A stretch of 64,000 bases of DNA from an uncultured Clostridia bacterium (GCA_934754475.1 CAKVHV010000003.1:62001-126000); one strand, 5' to 3'. Shown: positions 9,644-17,761, numbered from the stretch's first letter. The notes: generated from the sequence alone by a model not told the origin. Numbers and translations: made by a program.

Positions 9644-10087
9644 TTATTTGCACTCGTGCCCTAATAAATAATCAACGCTAATTCCTAAATATTTTGCTAC
9701 ATTTATTAAACTTATTGTCTTTGGAAACATTCCACGTTTCCATCTATAGAAAGTGAACTCTCCCATTTGCATATCTCTCATCGCTTTTGCATTCGAGATA
9801 TTGCTATTTTTAAGTATTTCAGCTAAATTATCATTAAAGTTTTTTAGCATTGAATTTGTACTTATTTCATACTCTTTATTTTTAACATCACTAAGACCAA
9901 ACAAATAATCCAAAGAACAATTAAAGTGATTAGATAGTCTAATAGCAAGTTCGATTGTTGGATAATAGTTTAAATTAAAAAATCCGTTTATTGTTGTATG
10001 TGTAACACCAACTTTGGATGCCAATTGCTTTCTATTAAGTTTTTCTTCCAACATTAATTCGTTTAAACTTTCTCCAAAACTCGTCAT
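9644..10087 (-). CDS. Tandem-HTH XRE-family regulator (module 1, second gene)
   Basis: A 147-residue DNA-binding protein with two helix-turn-helix domains in a row: LNRKQLASKVGVTHTTING near residues 17-35 and a diverged second one, NAKAMRDMQMGEFTFYRWKRG, near 100-120. Each is followed by a copy of the box LDYLFG or VDYLLG. It ends in ISVDYLLGHECK. Its start codon overlaps the stop codon of the upstream XRE gene (ATGA), so the two are translationally coupled. A close paralogue with the same end (FLLGHEC) sits at 21049-21489 beside a paralogous neighbour. Target and signal are unknown. Confidence 0.85.
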   Translation of the reverse strand: MTSFGESLNELMLEEKLNRKQLASKVGVTHTTINGFFNLNYYPTIELAIRLSNHFNCSLDYLFGLSDVKNKEYEISTNSMLKNFNDNLAEILKNSNISNAKAMRDMQMGEFTFYRWKRGMFPKTISLINVAKYLGISVDYLLGHECK

Positions 10088-10533
10088 TTGTTCTCCCTAT
10101 TTGAATATGTTACTTCAAAAAACATATCAAGCGAAACACCTAAATTATCTGCAATTAAAATAAGTGTCGACATATTTGGACTTTCGCCAGCCTGCCAATG
10201 CCTTAAACATGATTCATTAAGTCCAATTTTTTGTGAAAATTTCCAATGTGAAATATTACATTTACTGAGACAATCTAAATAAATTTTTATAAAATTGTGA
10301 GTATCAAAATTAGCATAAAATCTATTTTGTTTTTCATCACTTAAACCAAAAAGATAATCCAAACCACACTCAAAATAATTTGCTAAAGTCATAGCAACTT
10401 TTACGTTTGGAATAGTTCCTTTCAAATATCTACTTAGTTGTGAAGAAGCAACTCCACATCTTCGTTCCAATTCTCTTAGCGAGCAATTATTTTCAATAAT
10501 CAAATCGCTTAAAATATCGCTAAATTTATCCAC
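10084..10533 (-). CDS. Tandem-HTH XRE-family regulator (module 1, first gene)
   Basis: A 149-residue protein from a GTG start with a GGAGAAG site. The first HTH (LRELERRCGVASSQLSRYLKG, about 19-39) and second HTH (FSQKIGLNESCLRHWQAG, about 98-116) are arranged as in its coupled neighbour, with the same LDYLFGLSD linker. It diverges from the small unknown gene at 10679, leaving a 145-base shared control region. A perfect DnaA-box sequence overlaps the start codon (10526-10534), probably by chance. Likely an autoregulator of the divergent pair. Confidence 0.83.
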   Translation of the reverse strand: MDKFSDILSDLIIENNCSLRELERRCGVASSQLSRYLKGTIPNVKVAMTLANYFECGLDYLFGLSDEKQNRFYANFDTHNFIKIYLDCLSKCNISHWKFSQKIGLNESCLRHWQAGESPNMSTLILIADNLGVSLDMFFEVTYSNRENK

Positions 10534-10678
10534 AATCTTCTCCTAAACCATAAATCGACAAAAATAGACATTTTTTCTTTATCAATTTGCTTTTATTTTA
10601 AGAAAAAACAATTTATAATTTAGATGTGCGACCAAATATACTAGTATTCAAAGCAACAACCAGATAAAGGGGAAAAAC

Positions 10679-11080
10679 ATGAACAAATTTACAAAAGAAG
10701 ATAAAATATTATTAAGCAAATTTTTGTATCCAACCGACGAATGTAGAAAATTCGTACTAAACGACTTAAATCAAGAATTAAATAATTTAATAGATAAAAG
10801 AATAGTTGTTTCTTCTAAAAATATTAAATCTGAACATCGAAAGAAAAATCGATTAAAGTTCTTTTTTATTATTGGGCAATTCTTTAAGAATAATCCTACA
10901 TATTTAAAAATTATCAAAAGGGTTTATAATTTTTCGTTAAAAGACATCATCTATTTAATTGCGATTAACTTCGTCTTTTACACTTATCAAATAAACAATT
11001 CAACCAAAGACAGCAATTTTTTTAAAGACACCAAAAGCATTTTATATACCGACCTTGACCTAACAAAAATCTTTTATTAA
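10679..11080 (+). CDS. Small unknown protein, 'SILY' family (module 1)
   Basis: A 133-residue protein I do not recognise, preceded by an AAAGGGG ribosome site. It is Lys/Asn/Phe-rich and predicted helical, with a hydrophobic segment near 85-105 that looks amphipathic rather than a clean membrane span. It aligns by eye with the product of 20560-20934: LYPTDECRKFVLNDL against LYTNDELRLFMLDVM near the start, and DTKSILYTD against DKRSILYAE at the end. Both copies are divergently transcribed from tandem-HTH XRE regulators. The conserved pairing suggests regulator and effector, but the activity is unknown. Confidence 0.7.
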   Translation: MNKFTKEDKILLSKFLYPTDECRKFVLNDLNQELNNLIDKRIVVSSKNIKSEHRKKNRLKFFFIIGQFFKNNPTYLKIIKRVYNFSLKDIIYLIAINFVFYTYQINNSTKDSNFFKDTKSILYTDLDLTKIFY

Positions 11081-11113
11081 AGACAATTATAAAGTATTAA
11101 TTCCTTACCCCAT

Positions 11114-11169
11114 TCCCGCCCATATCATTAGGTCTTTATCCAAAAAATCTGGCGGGAGTTGTTTTTTTT
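11114..11169 (+). terminator. Possible terminator
   Basis: Arms TCCCGCC (11114-11120) and GGCGGGA (11151-11157) with a 30-base loop and then eight T. The loop is long, so this is a weak call. Confidence 0.45.
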
Positions 11170-11243
11170 GCCCAAATTGTTTGTACAAAATGGTTTTAAA
11201 GTGTTACAATAGTTTTTGTAATACAAATTAATTGGAGATATAT

Positions 11244-12449
11244 ATGGATTTATTTGAAAAATGTCATAACGAGTTTATGCAAATGGTTGAAGGACTAAAA
11301 AAAGATAATGTTTATCCATACTTCACCGAACTTACTTCGGGTCAAGACACCGAAGTTATGATGAATGGCAAAAAGACTGTTATGATTGGTTCTAACAACT
11401 ATCTTGGACTAACTAGTCATCCTGATGTAATTCAAGCGGGAATTGAAGCACTCAAAAAATATGGTACTGGTTGTTCGGGTAGTAGATTTTTGAACGGAAC
11501 ACTTGACGAACACGTAATTTTGGAAAAAGAACTTGCTGAGTTCTTGCACAAGGAAGCGGTTGTAACTTTCTCAACTGGATTCCAAAGCAACCTAGGAATT
11601 ATTAGTGCAATTTGTGGTCGTAATGATGTTATCGTGGGCGACAAGGAAAACCATGCTAGTATTTATGACGCATGCAGACTAAGTTATGCTAAACTACTAA
11701 GATATGAACACAGCAACATGGAAGATTTGGAAAGACAACTCAAATCCATTCCTGAAGACAAAGGAATACTTATTGTAACCGATGGTGTATTCAGCATGGG
11801 TGGAGATATTTGTAAACTTCCCGAAATCGTTAAACTTGCCAAAAAGTATGGTGCAAGAGTAATGGTTGATGATGCACATGGACTTGGAGTACTTGGAAAA
11901 CATGGCAGGGGTACTGCTGAACACTTTGGACTAGAAGACGATGTAGATATTTATATGGGAACATTTAGCAAATCCCTAGCAAGTCTTGGTGGTTATATGG
12001 CTGCCAAAAAGGAAGTTGTAGAATTTGTAAGACACAATAGTCGACCTTTTATATTCTCAGCATCCATAACACCAGCAAGTGTTGCTTGTGCTAGAGCATC
12101 ACTCAAAATCTTGAGAGAACACCCAGAAAGAGTTGAAGCACTAAGAGAAGTTAGTGATTATATGAGAAAAGGTCTCAAAGCAAAAGGTGTTAAGATAATT
12201 GAAGCCACTACACCAATTATCCCAATATATACATACACAAACGAAAGAACATTCCTTGCTTGCAAGATGCTTCAAGAACGTGGAGTATATGTAAACCCTT
12301 GTGTTTCTCCAGCTGTTCCAGTTGGTCAAAGTTTGCTAAGAACTAGTTATACAGCAACTCACACTCACGAACAACTTGACAGAGCAATTAATGCTATTGC
12401 CGAAGTTATGAGTCTTCTTCCACCTTACAACCCAGAAGAAAATAACTAA
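11244..12449 (+). CDS. Alpha-oxoamine synthase family PLP enzyme (2-amino-3-ketobutyrate CoA ligase / KAPA synthase / serine palmitoyltransferase-like)
   Basis: A class-II PLP transferase that condenses an amino acid with an acyl-CoA. The 401-residue protein starts at ATG 11244, 6 bases after GGAGA; an in-frame TTG upstream overlaps that site and is rejected. Family marks: NNYLGLTSHPDV (about 51-62), GTGCSGSRFLNGT (about 76-88), substrate-binding DDAHGLG (about 213-219), and the PLP lysine in GTFSKSLASLGG (about 236-247). It is monocistronic, flanked by a weak and a strong terminator. No biotin or threonine-catabolism genes lie nearby, so the substrate is open; a serine palmitoyltransferase-like role cannot be excluded. 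Confidence 0.85.
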   Translation: MDLFEKCHNEFMQMVEGLKKDNVYPYFTELTSGQDTEVMMNGKKTVMIGSNNYLGLTSHPDVIQAGIEALKKYGTGCSGSRFLNGTLDEHVILEKELAEFLHKEAVVTFSTGFQSNLGIISAICGRNDVIVGDKENHASIYDACRLSYAKLLRYEHSNMEDLERQLKSIPEDKGILIVTDGVFSMGGDICKLPEIVKLAKKYGARVMVDDAHGLGVLGKHGRGTAEHFGLEDDVDIYMGTFSKSLASLGGYMAAKKEVVEFVRHNSRPFIFSASITPASVACARASLKILREHPERVEALREVSDYMRKGLKAKGVKIIEATTPIIPIYTYTNERTFLACKMLQERGVYVNPCVSPAVPVGQSLLRTSYTATHTHEQLDRAINAIAEVMSLLPPYNPEENN

Positions 12450-12461
12450 TATATACAAAAA

Positions 12462-12498
12462 AAACATATTAGACATTTAATCGTCTAATATGTTTTTT
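12462..12498 (+). terminator. Strong intrinsic terminator
   Basis: A perfect 13-pair stem AAACATATTAGAC/GTCTAATATGTTT followed by a T-run. Confidence 0.88.
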
Positions 12499-12533
12499 TA
12501 TTAATTTATACTTATGTTTTTTGGGATTTGCTA

Positions 12534-12562
12534 TTGAAATTGGAATTTGGATATGTTACAAT
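12534..12562 (+). promoter_or_regulatory. Promoter of the 465-aa unknown gene
   Basis: TTGAAA (12534-12539), 17 bases, TACAAT (12557-12562) with an extended TG at -14/-15. The predicted start near 12569 gives a leader of about 170 bases. Confidence 0.6.
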
Positions 12563-12591
12563 GAATTATATTCTAGGAAGTTGAGAGTAGC

Positions 12592-12677
12592 ACAAATGTT
12601 TACATTTGTATTACCGAAACGACGACGAATTCAATCTATGTGACCACGATTTCATCGTGGCATTTGCGATAGCAAAT
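12592..12677 (+). promoter_or_regulatory. Hairpin-rich 5' leader
   Basis: Three consecutive perfect hairpins: ACAAATG-TTTA-CATTTGT (12592-12609), CCACGAT-TTC-ATCGTGG (12644-12660) and ATTTGC-GATA-GCAAAT (12662-12677). The last two resemble a hairpin pair at 18495-18522. The frame stays open through them, but no good ribosome site precedes 12741, so I treat them as leader RNA or a repeat insertion. Confidence 0.5.
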
Positions 12678-12740
12678 TGGTTTGTGAATGTAATGAACAA
12701 AGCAATATTACATAGATTTATTATTTGTAAGGTGGAACAA

Positions 12741-14138
12741 ATGAAACAAGACATAGATAATTTGGCGATTGCTCTTGCAGTTGCAGGCATAGACGATAAT
12801 ATAACCGTAAGCAAACTAAATTTTGGCACATTAGACAAGACTGTTTATACAATTAAGTCCGACGACAAAAGATTTGCTTTTGATTATACTATTGACCCCG
12901 AACATTGCGATAATTCCGAAGATATTTTGAAAAATGTCTTAGCACTCGCTCACAAAGATTTGGGATGCGGAAAAATTCCTTTCAAAATGCTAGAAAGCGA
13001 AAACCAACAAGTAGATGCAACTTGCAGAATTATTAATGCAAAAAAGAAATGGTTGCTTGACACTTTGGATAAATACTTGGCGATACAAGATAGCAACAAG
13101 CGAAATAAATCCCCTGAGCGACAAATCCTTAACGATTTTCTAGTAAAAATGGAAAATTACACTACAAGTTTGTATTTTGAAACAAATTGTTTTTATGATA
13201 CAAAACAATATGCAATTTCGGAAATTATGTATAGTCTTCTTAGTACTATATCTGGCGAAGAAATGGGGCTTGACAAAGACATACTATCTTCATATCTAAA
13301 CCCCGACCAAGTTTTTGCCGAGATTTACAAAACACACAACCAAGTCAAAAAAGACGAGTACGATTATTACAATCTAAATTACAGACTAAGCAAATTAAGA
13401 CTTGGTCAACCGCTAAGCATTGACGAAGAAATTGCTCTACTAAATACCTACTATGACATGGGTGTAATTAAAGGTGTTGACATCAAAACCAATCTAAAAG
13501 ACATATTTGGCTATGACCCTTTGGATTATTCGGATAGTAGAACTTACGCAGATATTGAAGAAGACGAGCCAAGCGACGAAGAATATGAAGATGTCGACGA
13601 AAACGATTCGGACGACTCAGAGAAATCCTACAAAAACATAAATGCTTTTGAAGCCGAGACCATGGGTGTTCTTCACTACAACATAAATCCAAAAGAAAAC
13701 GACATCGCTCAAATAGACATTTCAACACTTGGTTTAAACTTAATTAACCACATTCGAATTAAGAAAAAACTTGACGAACTCAAAGCCAAGTATGCCGACG
13801 ACCCAAATATTAGATTTGTTGATGACCAACCAAGCACTCCCCACGATGATACATCCTACAACGGATTACTTGGTGAAATTGTAGGCAAGTGCTTTGGAAG
13901 TTTTGCAGAGATGATAGACAAATTCTTTGAGAGTGGCAACCAAGACAAAGGAATGCCTAACAAAAATAACCAAAACAATCCACCTATGAAAAATAGACCT
14001 GACAACAATCAAAATCCAAACAACAAACCAACAAACAATCCAAAGCCAACCGGCTTTGATAGTAGCGATAATACTGACGACGGACTTCAAGATAATGGCG
14101 GAAAAGAAAAAGAACGTGACGACGATATGGAAAGATAA
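12741..14138 (+). CDS. Unknown acidic protein with disordered C-terminus
   Basis: A 465-residue protein I do not recognise. Start chosen at ATG 12741, five bases after AAGGTGG; the frame is open further upstream but only through a hairpin-rich leader. Residues 1-270 look folded and helical. At about 285-325 there is a very acidic stretch (EEDEPSDEEYEDVDENDSDD). The last 80 residues are Asn/Pro/Gln/Asp-rich and almost certainly disordered. No signal peptide or membrane span is visible, so it is presumably cytoplasmic. It is monocistronic between its own promoter and a bidirectional terminator. Confidence 0.75.
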   Translation: MKQDIDNLAIALAVAGIDDNITVSKLNFGTLDKTVYTIKSDDKRFAFDYTIDPEHCDNSEDILKNVLALAHKDLGCGKIPFKMLESENQQVDATCRIINAKKKWLLDTLDKYLAIQDSNKRNKSPERQILNDFLVKMENYTTSLYFETNCFYDTKQYAISEIMYSLLSTISGEEMGLDKDILSSYLNPDQVFAEIYKTHNQVKKDEYDYYNLNYRLSKLRLGQPLSIDEEIALLNTYYDMGVIKGVDIKTNLKDIFGYDPLDYSDSRTYADIEEDEPSDEEYEDVDENDSDDSEKSYKNINAFEAETMGVLHYNINPKENDIAQIDISTLGLNLINHIRIKKKLDELKAKYADDPNIRFVDDQPSTPHDDTSYNGLLGEIVGKCFGSFAEMIDKFFESGNQDKGMPNKNNQNNPPMKNRPDNNQNPNNKPTNNPKPTGFDSSDNTDDGLQDNGGKEKERDDDMER

Positions 14139-14284
14139 AATTTGAAGACCATTCTACACTTTTTCAAAACAATTTTATAACCGCAAAATTTTGGGGTTTT
14201 AAAATTACTAATTTTTTAAGATTTAAATATATTAATTTAAATAAACTAATATGAGTTTATTTAAAACAAAATGAATTATACACA

Positions 14285-14317
14285 AAAAAATAAGTTGAAC
14301 ACTTCAACTTATTTTTT
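14285..14317. terminator. Bidirectional terminator
   Basis: A long stem AAAAAATAAGTTGA/TCAACTTATTTTTT serving the rightward unknown gene and the leftward yqeY operon. An isolated DnaA box TTATCCACA sits beside it at 14320-14328. Confidence 0.8.
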
Positions 14318-14404
14318 ATTTATCCACAATTAAATTTTAGCATTGTAATTATTTTAGATTTATTAATTGCTATCTATTTTTAGTTTTTAATTAATCTTTA
14401 GATA

Positions 14405-14827
14405 TTACAAAGTTTTGAGAACGTCTGACACTGCTTTCATATCGCATTTGCCATTGTAGTTGGTCTTAAAGTGTCTCATAACTGATGGAACTGTTTTGTC
14501 GTCCAAAGTCATTATAATAGCCTTAATTTCTTCGTTGCTTAGTAGTTTTGGAAGATATTTTTCGAGTAGAGATTTTTGGTATTCGATTGATTCTACTTCT
14601 TCGGTATTCCCAACTTTTTTGTAGTTATCTCTTTCTTCTTCAAGTTCTTTTATGGTTTTTTGTATAATTCTAACCATGTCGGCATCTTCGACTTCCTTGC
14701 CATTTGTTCTTGAATCAACTGTTGCCATCAAGTGTTTATTCATAATAACGCTATAGATTGCTCTTGCCTTTTGGTCTTTGTCTTTCATTGCTTGAATATT
14801 TGCTTTTTTAATTTCTTCTATTATCAT
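14405..14827 (-). CDS. yqeY: GatB/YqeY domain protein
   Basis: A 140-residue stand-alone YqeY protein, homologous to the C-terminal tRNA-binding domain of GatB. Typical features are the helical N-terminus (IKKANIQAMKDKDQKARAIYSVIMN), the Lys/Glu-rich middle (IKELEEERDNYKKVGN), the EYQKSLLEKYLPKLLS segment near 90 and the closing GKCDMKAVSDVLKTL. Length is normal for the family. Its exact role (tRNA or amidotransferase related) is unsettled. Its start overlaps the stop of the PanE-like gene by four bases, so it is the last gene of a coupled three-gene operon. Confidence 0.9.
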   Translation of the reverse strand: MIIEEIKKANIQAMKDKDQKARAIYSVIMNKHLMATVDSRTNGKEVEDADMVRIIQKTIKELEEERDNYKKVGNTEEVESIEYQKSLLEKYLPKLLSNEEIKAIIMTLDDKTVPSVMRHFKTNYNGKCDMKAVSDVLKTL

Positions 14828-15861
14828 TTTTTCTCTCCTATTTTTACTAATTTTTTATCATAAAAAGCATCTTCAGATATACGTCTTTCATTTTTGGAAA
14901 TCTGACAGAGCATATCATAAATTTCTCTAATATAAGGAACTTTTAGTCCCCTAAAACTTGAGTACTTAATAAAGTTGTTAAGCACCACTAGCAGTTCGGA
15001 TTTTCGTCCAAACTCAAAGTCTCTTAGTGCGCTTGAGACTATGTTTCCGTTGTTTTTAATAAGCAACCGCATGATTTTTCGCTTGTATAGTTTCCCCGGA
15101 ATATCGTTTTTCAAAAACTTGTAATAATCCAGTTTCCCGTCATAAGGCATAACCTTAATATTCATAAGATTAAGCAAAGACATTTCTTCTTCAATTATTT
15201 TGACAAACAAATATCTTCCGTTTCTATCTAACAAAATATCTTTGAGTTTTAGCCCGGAAATTGCACCAAGCGAAGATATTGAAATGTTTATTATATTTCG
15301 TCCAAGCGTAAGACCAACAATGTCGTTTGTGTCTTTGACTCTACAAACATTTGAAAGTACATCATGCACCATTTCGAGTTTGTCAAAGGCTTCCTTTCTA
15401 ACAACACCAAGTTTGATGCCATCCGAATTTTTGATATATGTTTTTTTGCCAACGGTTTTGCACGAAAAATCCAAGTGCATACAAACCATATTGTTTGGAT
15501 CAACCAAACTCGCCACCCTATCTATCCAAAACATATTTTGAATAGTTACAATAGCACCAGTGGGTTTTATCTTTTCTCTTAAAACTTTTAGCATTGGAAC
15601 TGCGTCAAAAATTTTGGTGCATACAAATATTATATCCAAATCTTTGGACAAGTCTACAATATCCGCAATAACTCTAACCAAGTATTGTTTGTTTCCAAAG
15701 TCGCCAGTAATTTCATATGCGGTATAGTTGTCAATTTGTATATTATGCGGACTTTTGCCCGTAACCGCTTCGACATAATAGCCATTGGCGGAAAGTATAA
15801 CAGACAGAGTTCTCCCGACATTTCCCGCCCCGACTATTCCAATTTTGATTGGATTTCTCAT
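14824..15861 (-). CDS. Ketopantoate reductase-like (PanE/ApbA family) dehydrogenase
   Basis: A 345-residue NAD(P)-dependent dehydrogenase. The N-terminal Rossmann fold shows GIVGAGNVGRT (residues about 8-18) and a second-strand region IDIIFVCTKIFD (about 77-88). A helical C-terminal domain follows, with the characteristic NIINISISSLGAISGLK segment (about 190-206). PanE proteins are usually about 300 residues; this one is longer and diverged at the C-terminus, so the substrate need not be ketopantoate. It overlaps its neighbours by four bases on each side (DUF362 protein upstream, yqeY downstream). No panB or panC is present here. Confidence 0.75.
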   Translation of the reverse strand: MRNPIKIGIVGAGNVGRTLSVILSANGYYVEAVTGKSPHNIQIDNYTAYEITGDFGNKQYLVRVIADIVDLSKDLDIIFVCTKIFDAVPMLKVLREKIKPTGAIVTIQNMFWIDRVASLVDPNNMVCMHLDFSCKTVGKKTYIKNSDGIKLGVVRKEAFDKLEMVHDVLSNVCRVKDTNDIVGLTLGRNIINISISSLGAISGLKLKDILLDRNGRYLFVKIIEEEMSLLNLMNIKVMPYDGKLDYYKFLKNDIPGKLYKRKIMRLLIKNNGNIVSSALRDFEFGRKSELLVVLNNFIKYSSFRGLKVPYIREIYDMLCQISKNERRISEDAFYDKKLVKIGEKK

Positions 15862-16760
15862 ACATTGCCTTTGTTATCTATATCTATAATTTCATAATTT
15901 CGTCTTCCAAGCCCTAATTCTTCGGCTTCTTCGACGATATGAATGGCATGTTTATCTAGCATTCTTGCAACCAAATCGTCTTTGCCTTCGTCAACACTAT
16001 TCATAATAGTATCATAACAACTTTGGTCGATTGCAACTGGGTCGGTGGATGCGAATATGCCAATATCTTTCATTTTTGGAGTTGCGGGATTAGGATTGCA
16101 ATCGCAATCAATTGATAGATTGTTTGCAACATTTATATAAACGATGTTTTCCCTGCCCATGTAGTCCATAACTCCCATACAGGCTTCTGCCATGCTCTCC
16201 AAAAAAGCATCTTGATTTTCTGCAAAATTCCAGCACTCGTCCGGCTCGGTCGTATTACCCCAAGAATGTATCCATGCTTTTCCACGTTTGGAAGCGACAC
16301 CAATACTCATATTCTTAAGTGCTCCGCCCATTCCAGCCATTTGATGACCCTTGAAGTGCGAAAGCATAAGCATTGAATCATAGTTTCTCAAGTGTTCGCC
16401 GACAATATTGGTGTTTTTTAGTCTCTTTCCACCATCGACTCTTAATTGCATTTCGCCATTTTCGTCCATAATATCACAAGGCGCAATTGCTTGAAATCCA
16501 TGGTCGTTAATGGCTTGCCAGTGGTCGGCAACTTCAAATCTCTTTCCATGATAAGCGGTTAAACACTCAACAATTGTCCCGTTTAGTCGTTTAACAAGCG
16601 GTGCAATCAATTGGGGGTTCAAAAAGTTGTGTCCACCCGGTTCTCCGGTCGATATTTTGACTGCAACATTGCCTTTGAGTTTTACACCCATTGCATCAAA
16701 AATCTTGATTAATCCGTCGGGACTTATGTCTCTTGTGAAATAAACCTTTGATGTTTCCAT
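15858..16760 (-). CDS. DUF362 family protein
   Basis: A 300-residue DUF362 protein (annotated in other genomes as an uncharacterised, often ferredoxin-associated family). Visible family marks are the early KISTGEPGGHNFLNP segment (about 36-50), SMLMLSHFKGHQMAGMGG (about 129-146), the GRENIVYINVANNLSIDCDC region (about 202-221, Cys-rich) and STDPVAIDQSCYD (about 237-249). No separate ferredoxin domain is attached. It heads the coupled DUF362/PanE-like/yqeY operon, and a GGAG site precedes the ATG. The function is unknown; redox or cofactor-related work is inferred only from the family. Confidence 0.85.
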   Translation of the reverse strand: METSKVYFTRDISPDGLIKIFDAMGVKLKGNVAVKISTGEPGGHNFLNPQLIAPLVKRLNGTIVECLTAYHGKRFEVADHWQAINDHGFQAIAPCDIMDENGEMQLRVDGGKRLKNTNIVGEHLRNYDSMLMLSHFKGHQMAGMGGALKNMSIGVASKRGKAWIHSWGNTTEPDECWNFAENQDAFLESMAEACMGVMDYMGRENIVYINVANNLSIDCDCNPNPATPKMKDIGIFASTDPVAIDQSCYDTIMNSVDEGKDDLVARMLDKHAIHIVEEAEELGLGRRNYEIIDIDNKGNV

Positions 16761-16840
16761 TAATTCTCCTTTTCACAATATCTTTACAAAAATATTTTAA
16801 CACTTTATCCGCTCAATTGCAAATAAATATTTTTTAAATA

Positions 16841-16868
16841 CCAAAAAAATACCCCAAAGGGGTATTTC
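16841..16868 (-). terminator. Terminator of the triple XRE operon
   Basis: A perfect AAATACCCC/GGGGTATTT stem with a three-base loop and a T-run on the minus strand, just past the stop of the last XRE gene. Confidence 0.88.
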
Positions 16869-16873
16869 CGACT

Positions 16874-17173
16874 TTACTTTTTTATAAACTCAATAATATT
16901 TTCTTTCTTATTCAAAGGTAGGTTTTCTATTAGATTTTTCAGTTCAATATTTGTATCATACTCTTCTATATTGCGACTAAAAAATCTTTCAATAGGAAAG
17001 TTACAAATTTCCAAAATCTGCAATAACTTTTCCACAGTCAATACAATTCTTCCACTTTCAAGTTGTGCAACGTATTGTGGACTCATTCCAAGTCTTAAAC
17101 TAACTTCACGAGCAGACAAATTTGCTTTGTTTCTTACATAGCCCAAGCGAGTTCGTACATCTTTAATTTCCAT
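16874..17173 (-). CDS. XRE-family regulator (third of three)
   Basis: A 99-residue protein with one clear HTH at about residues 19-45 (LSAREVSLRLGMSPQYVAQLESG) and a helical C-terminal tail. It is the most classical of the three regulators and less similar to the other two. It lies 20 bases downstream of the middle XRE gene and is followed by a terminator. Probably a phage- or plasmid-type repressor; target unknown. Confidence 0.85.
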   Translation of the reverse strand: MEIKDVRTRLGYVRNKANLSAREVSLRLGMSPQYVAQLESGRIVLTVEKLLQILEICNFPIERFFSRNIEEYDTNIELKNLIENLPLNKKENIIEFIKK

Positions 17174-17193
17174 ATTTACTCCGATTTAAGTAT

Positions 17194-17427
17194 TTAATCA
17201 TCAATATTATCGAATAATTCACTATCAAAAAATTCTTTGAGTGTAATTCCCAAACCTTCACACAAATATTGAATTGTAGATAATTTTGGATTTTGGCTTC
17301 TTCCCGAAAATATACTATTTACAGTCGATTGTATTACTCCCGACATTGTACATAATTTGTTTGGAGTAATATTCCTTTCCTTACAAAATTCTATTATTCT
17401 TTTGCCAACAGCATCATGTAACTTCAT
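17194..17427 (-). CDS. XRE-family regulator (second of three)
   Basis: A 77-residue single-HTH protein (ITPNKLCTMSGVIQSTVNSIFSG, about 19-41). It is paralogous to the next gene upstream: both share the frame [D]A(V/I).KRI.E, a SG(R/K)SQ.PK(L/V)STI box and the closing ITL(K/Q)EFF. This compact form is common in Clostridia as a small Cro/C1-type repressor. It lies 16 bases downstream of its paralogue. Confidence 0.85.
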   Translation of the reverse strand: MKLHDAVGKRIIEFCKERNITPNKLCTMSGVIQSTVNSIFSGRSQNPKLSTIQYLCEGLGITLKEFFDSELFDNIDD

Positions 17428-17443
17428 AATCTTTCAGTCCAAT

Positions 17444-17683
17444 TTAAACATAAACATCATCGTCATTGAAATAATCTTTGGCAAAAAACTCTTGAAGCGT
17501 AATATTTGCACCAAAACAAATCTTTTTGATAGTAGAAACTTTTGGACATTGACTTTTGCCAGACATAAAATCAAAAATTGTAGATGGAGTTAAATTTGAG
17601 TTTAAGCATAATGCGGTCAGTGTTGTTTTGTTTGTTTCAACCAATTCCGAAATTCTTTTTCTAATTGCATCATTTATATTCAT
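17444..17683 (-). CDS. XRE-family regulator (first of three)
   Basis: A 79-residue single-HTH protein (LTALCLNSNLTPSTIFDFMSG, about 21-41), paralogous to the gene behind it. GGAG lies six bases before its ATG and directly beside an operator-like palindrome (17696-17709). It is divergent from the SLOG-like gene. The symmetrical placement of three similar palindromes between the two starts suggests that this operon represses itself and its neighbour. Confidence 0.85.
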   Translation of the reverse strand: MNINDAIRKRISELVETNKTTLTALCLNSNLTPSTIFDFMSGKSQCPKVSTIKKICFGANITLQEFFAKDYFNDDDVYV

Positions 17684-17695
17684 ACCAAACTCCGT

Positions 17696-17709
17696 AACGA
17701 TATTTCGTA
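17696..17709. promoter_or_regulatory. Operator-like palindrome, site 1
   Basis: On the minus strand TACGAAATATCGTT, one mismatch from the palindrome TACGA-4-TCGTA. It sits near the predicted start of the XRE operon transcript (TATAAT at 17713-17718, minus strand). Confidence 0.6.
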
Positions 17710-17740
17710 CAAATTATAATTTATTAAAATTTTACTGGCT

Positions 17741-17754
17741 TACGAAATATCGTA
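17741..17754. promoter_or_regulatory. Operator-like palindrome, site 2
   Basis: A perfect TACGA-AATA-TCGTA, midway between the divergent genes, just upstream of the -35 of the SLOG-like gene. Confidence 0.65.
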
Positions 17755-17761
17755 ATAATGG

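Noticed and set aside
14320..14328. DnaA box TTATCCACA beside a terminator as part of an origin
   Set aside because: It is isolated, next to a bidirectional terminator, and the one at 10526-10534 overlaps a start codon; single matches are expected by chance in A/T-rich DNA.
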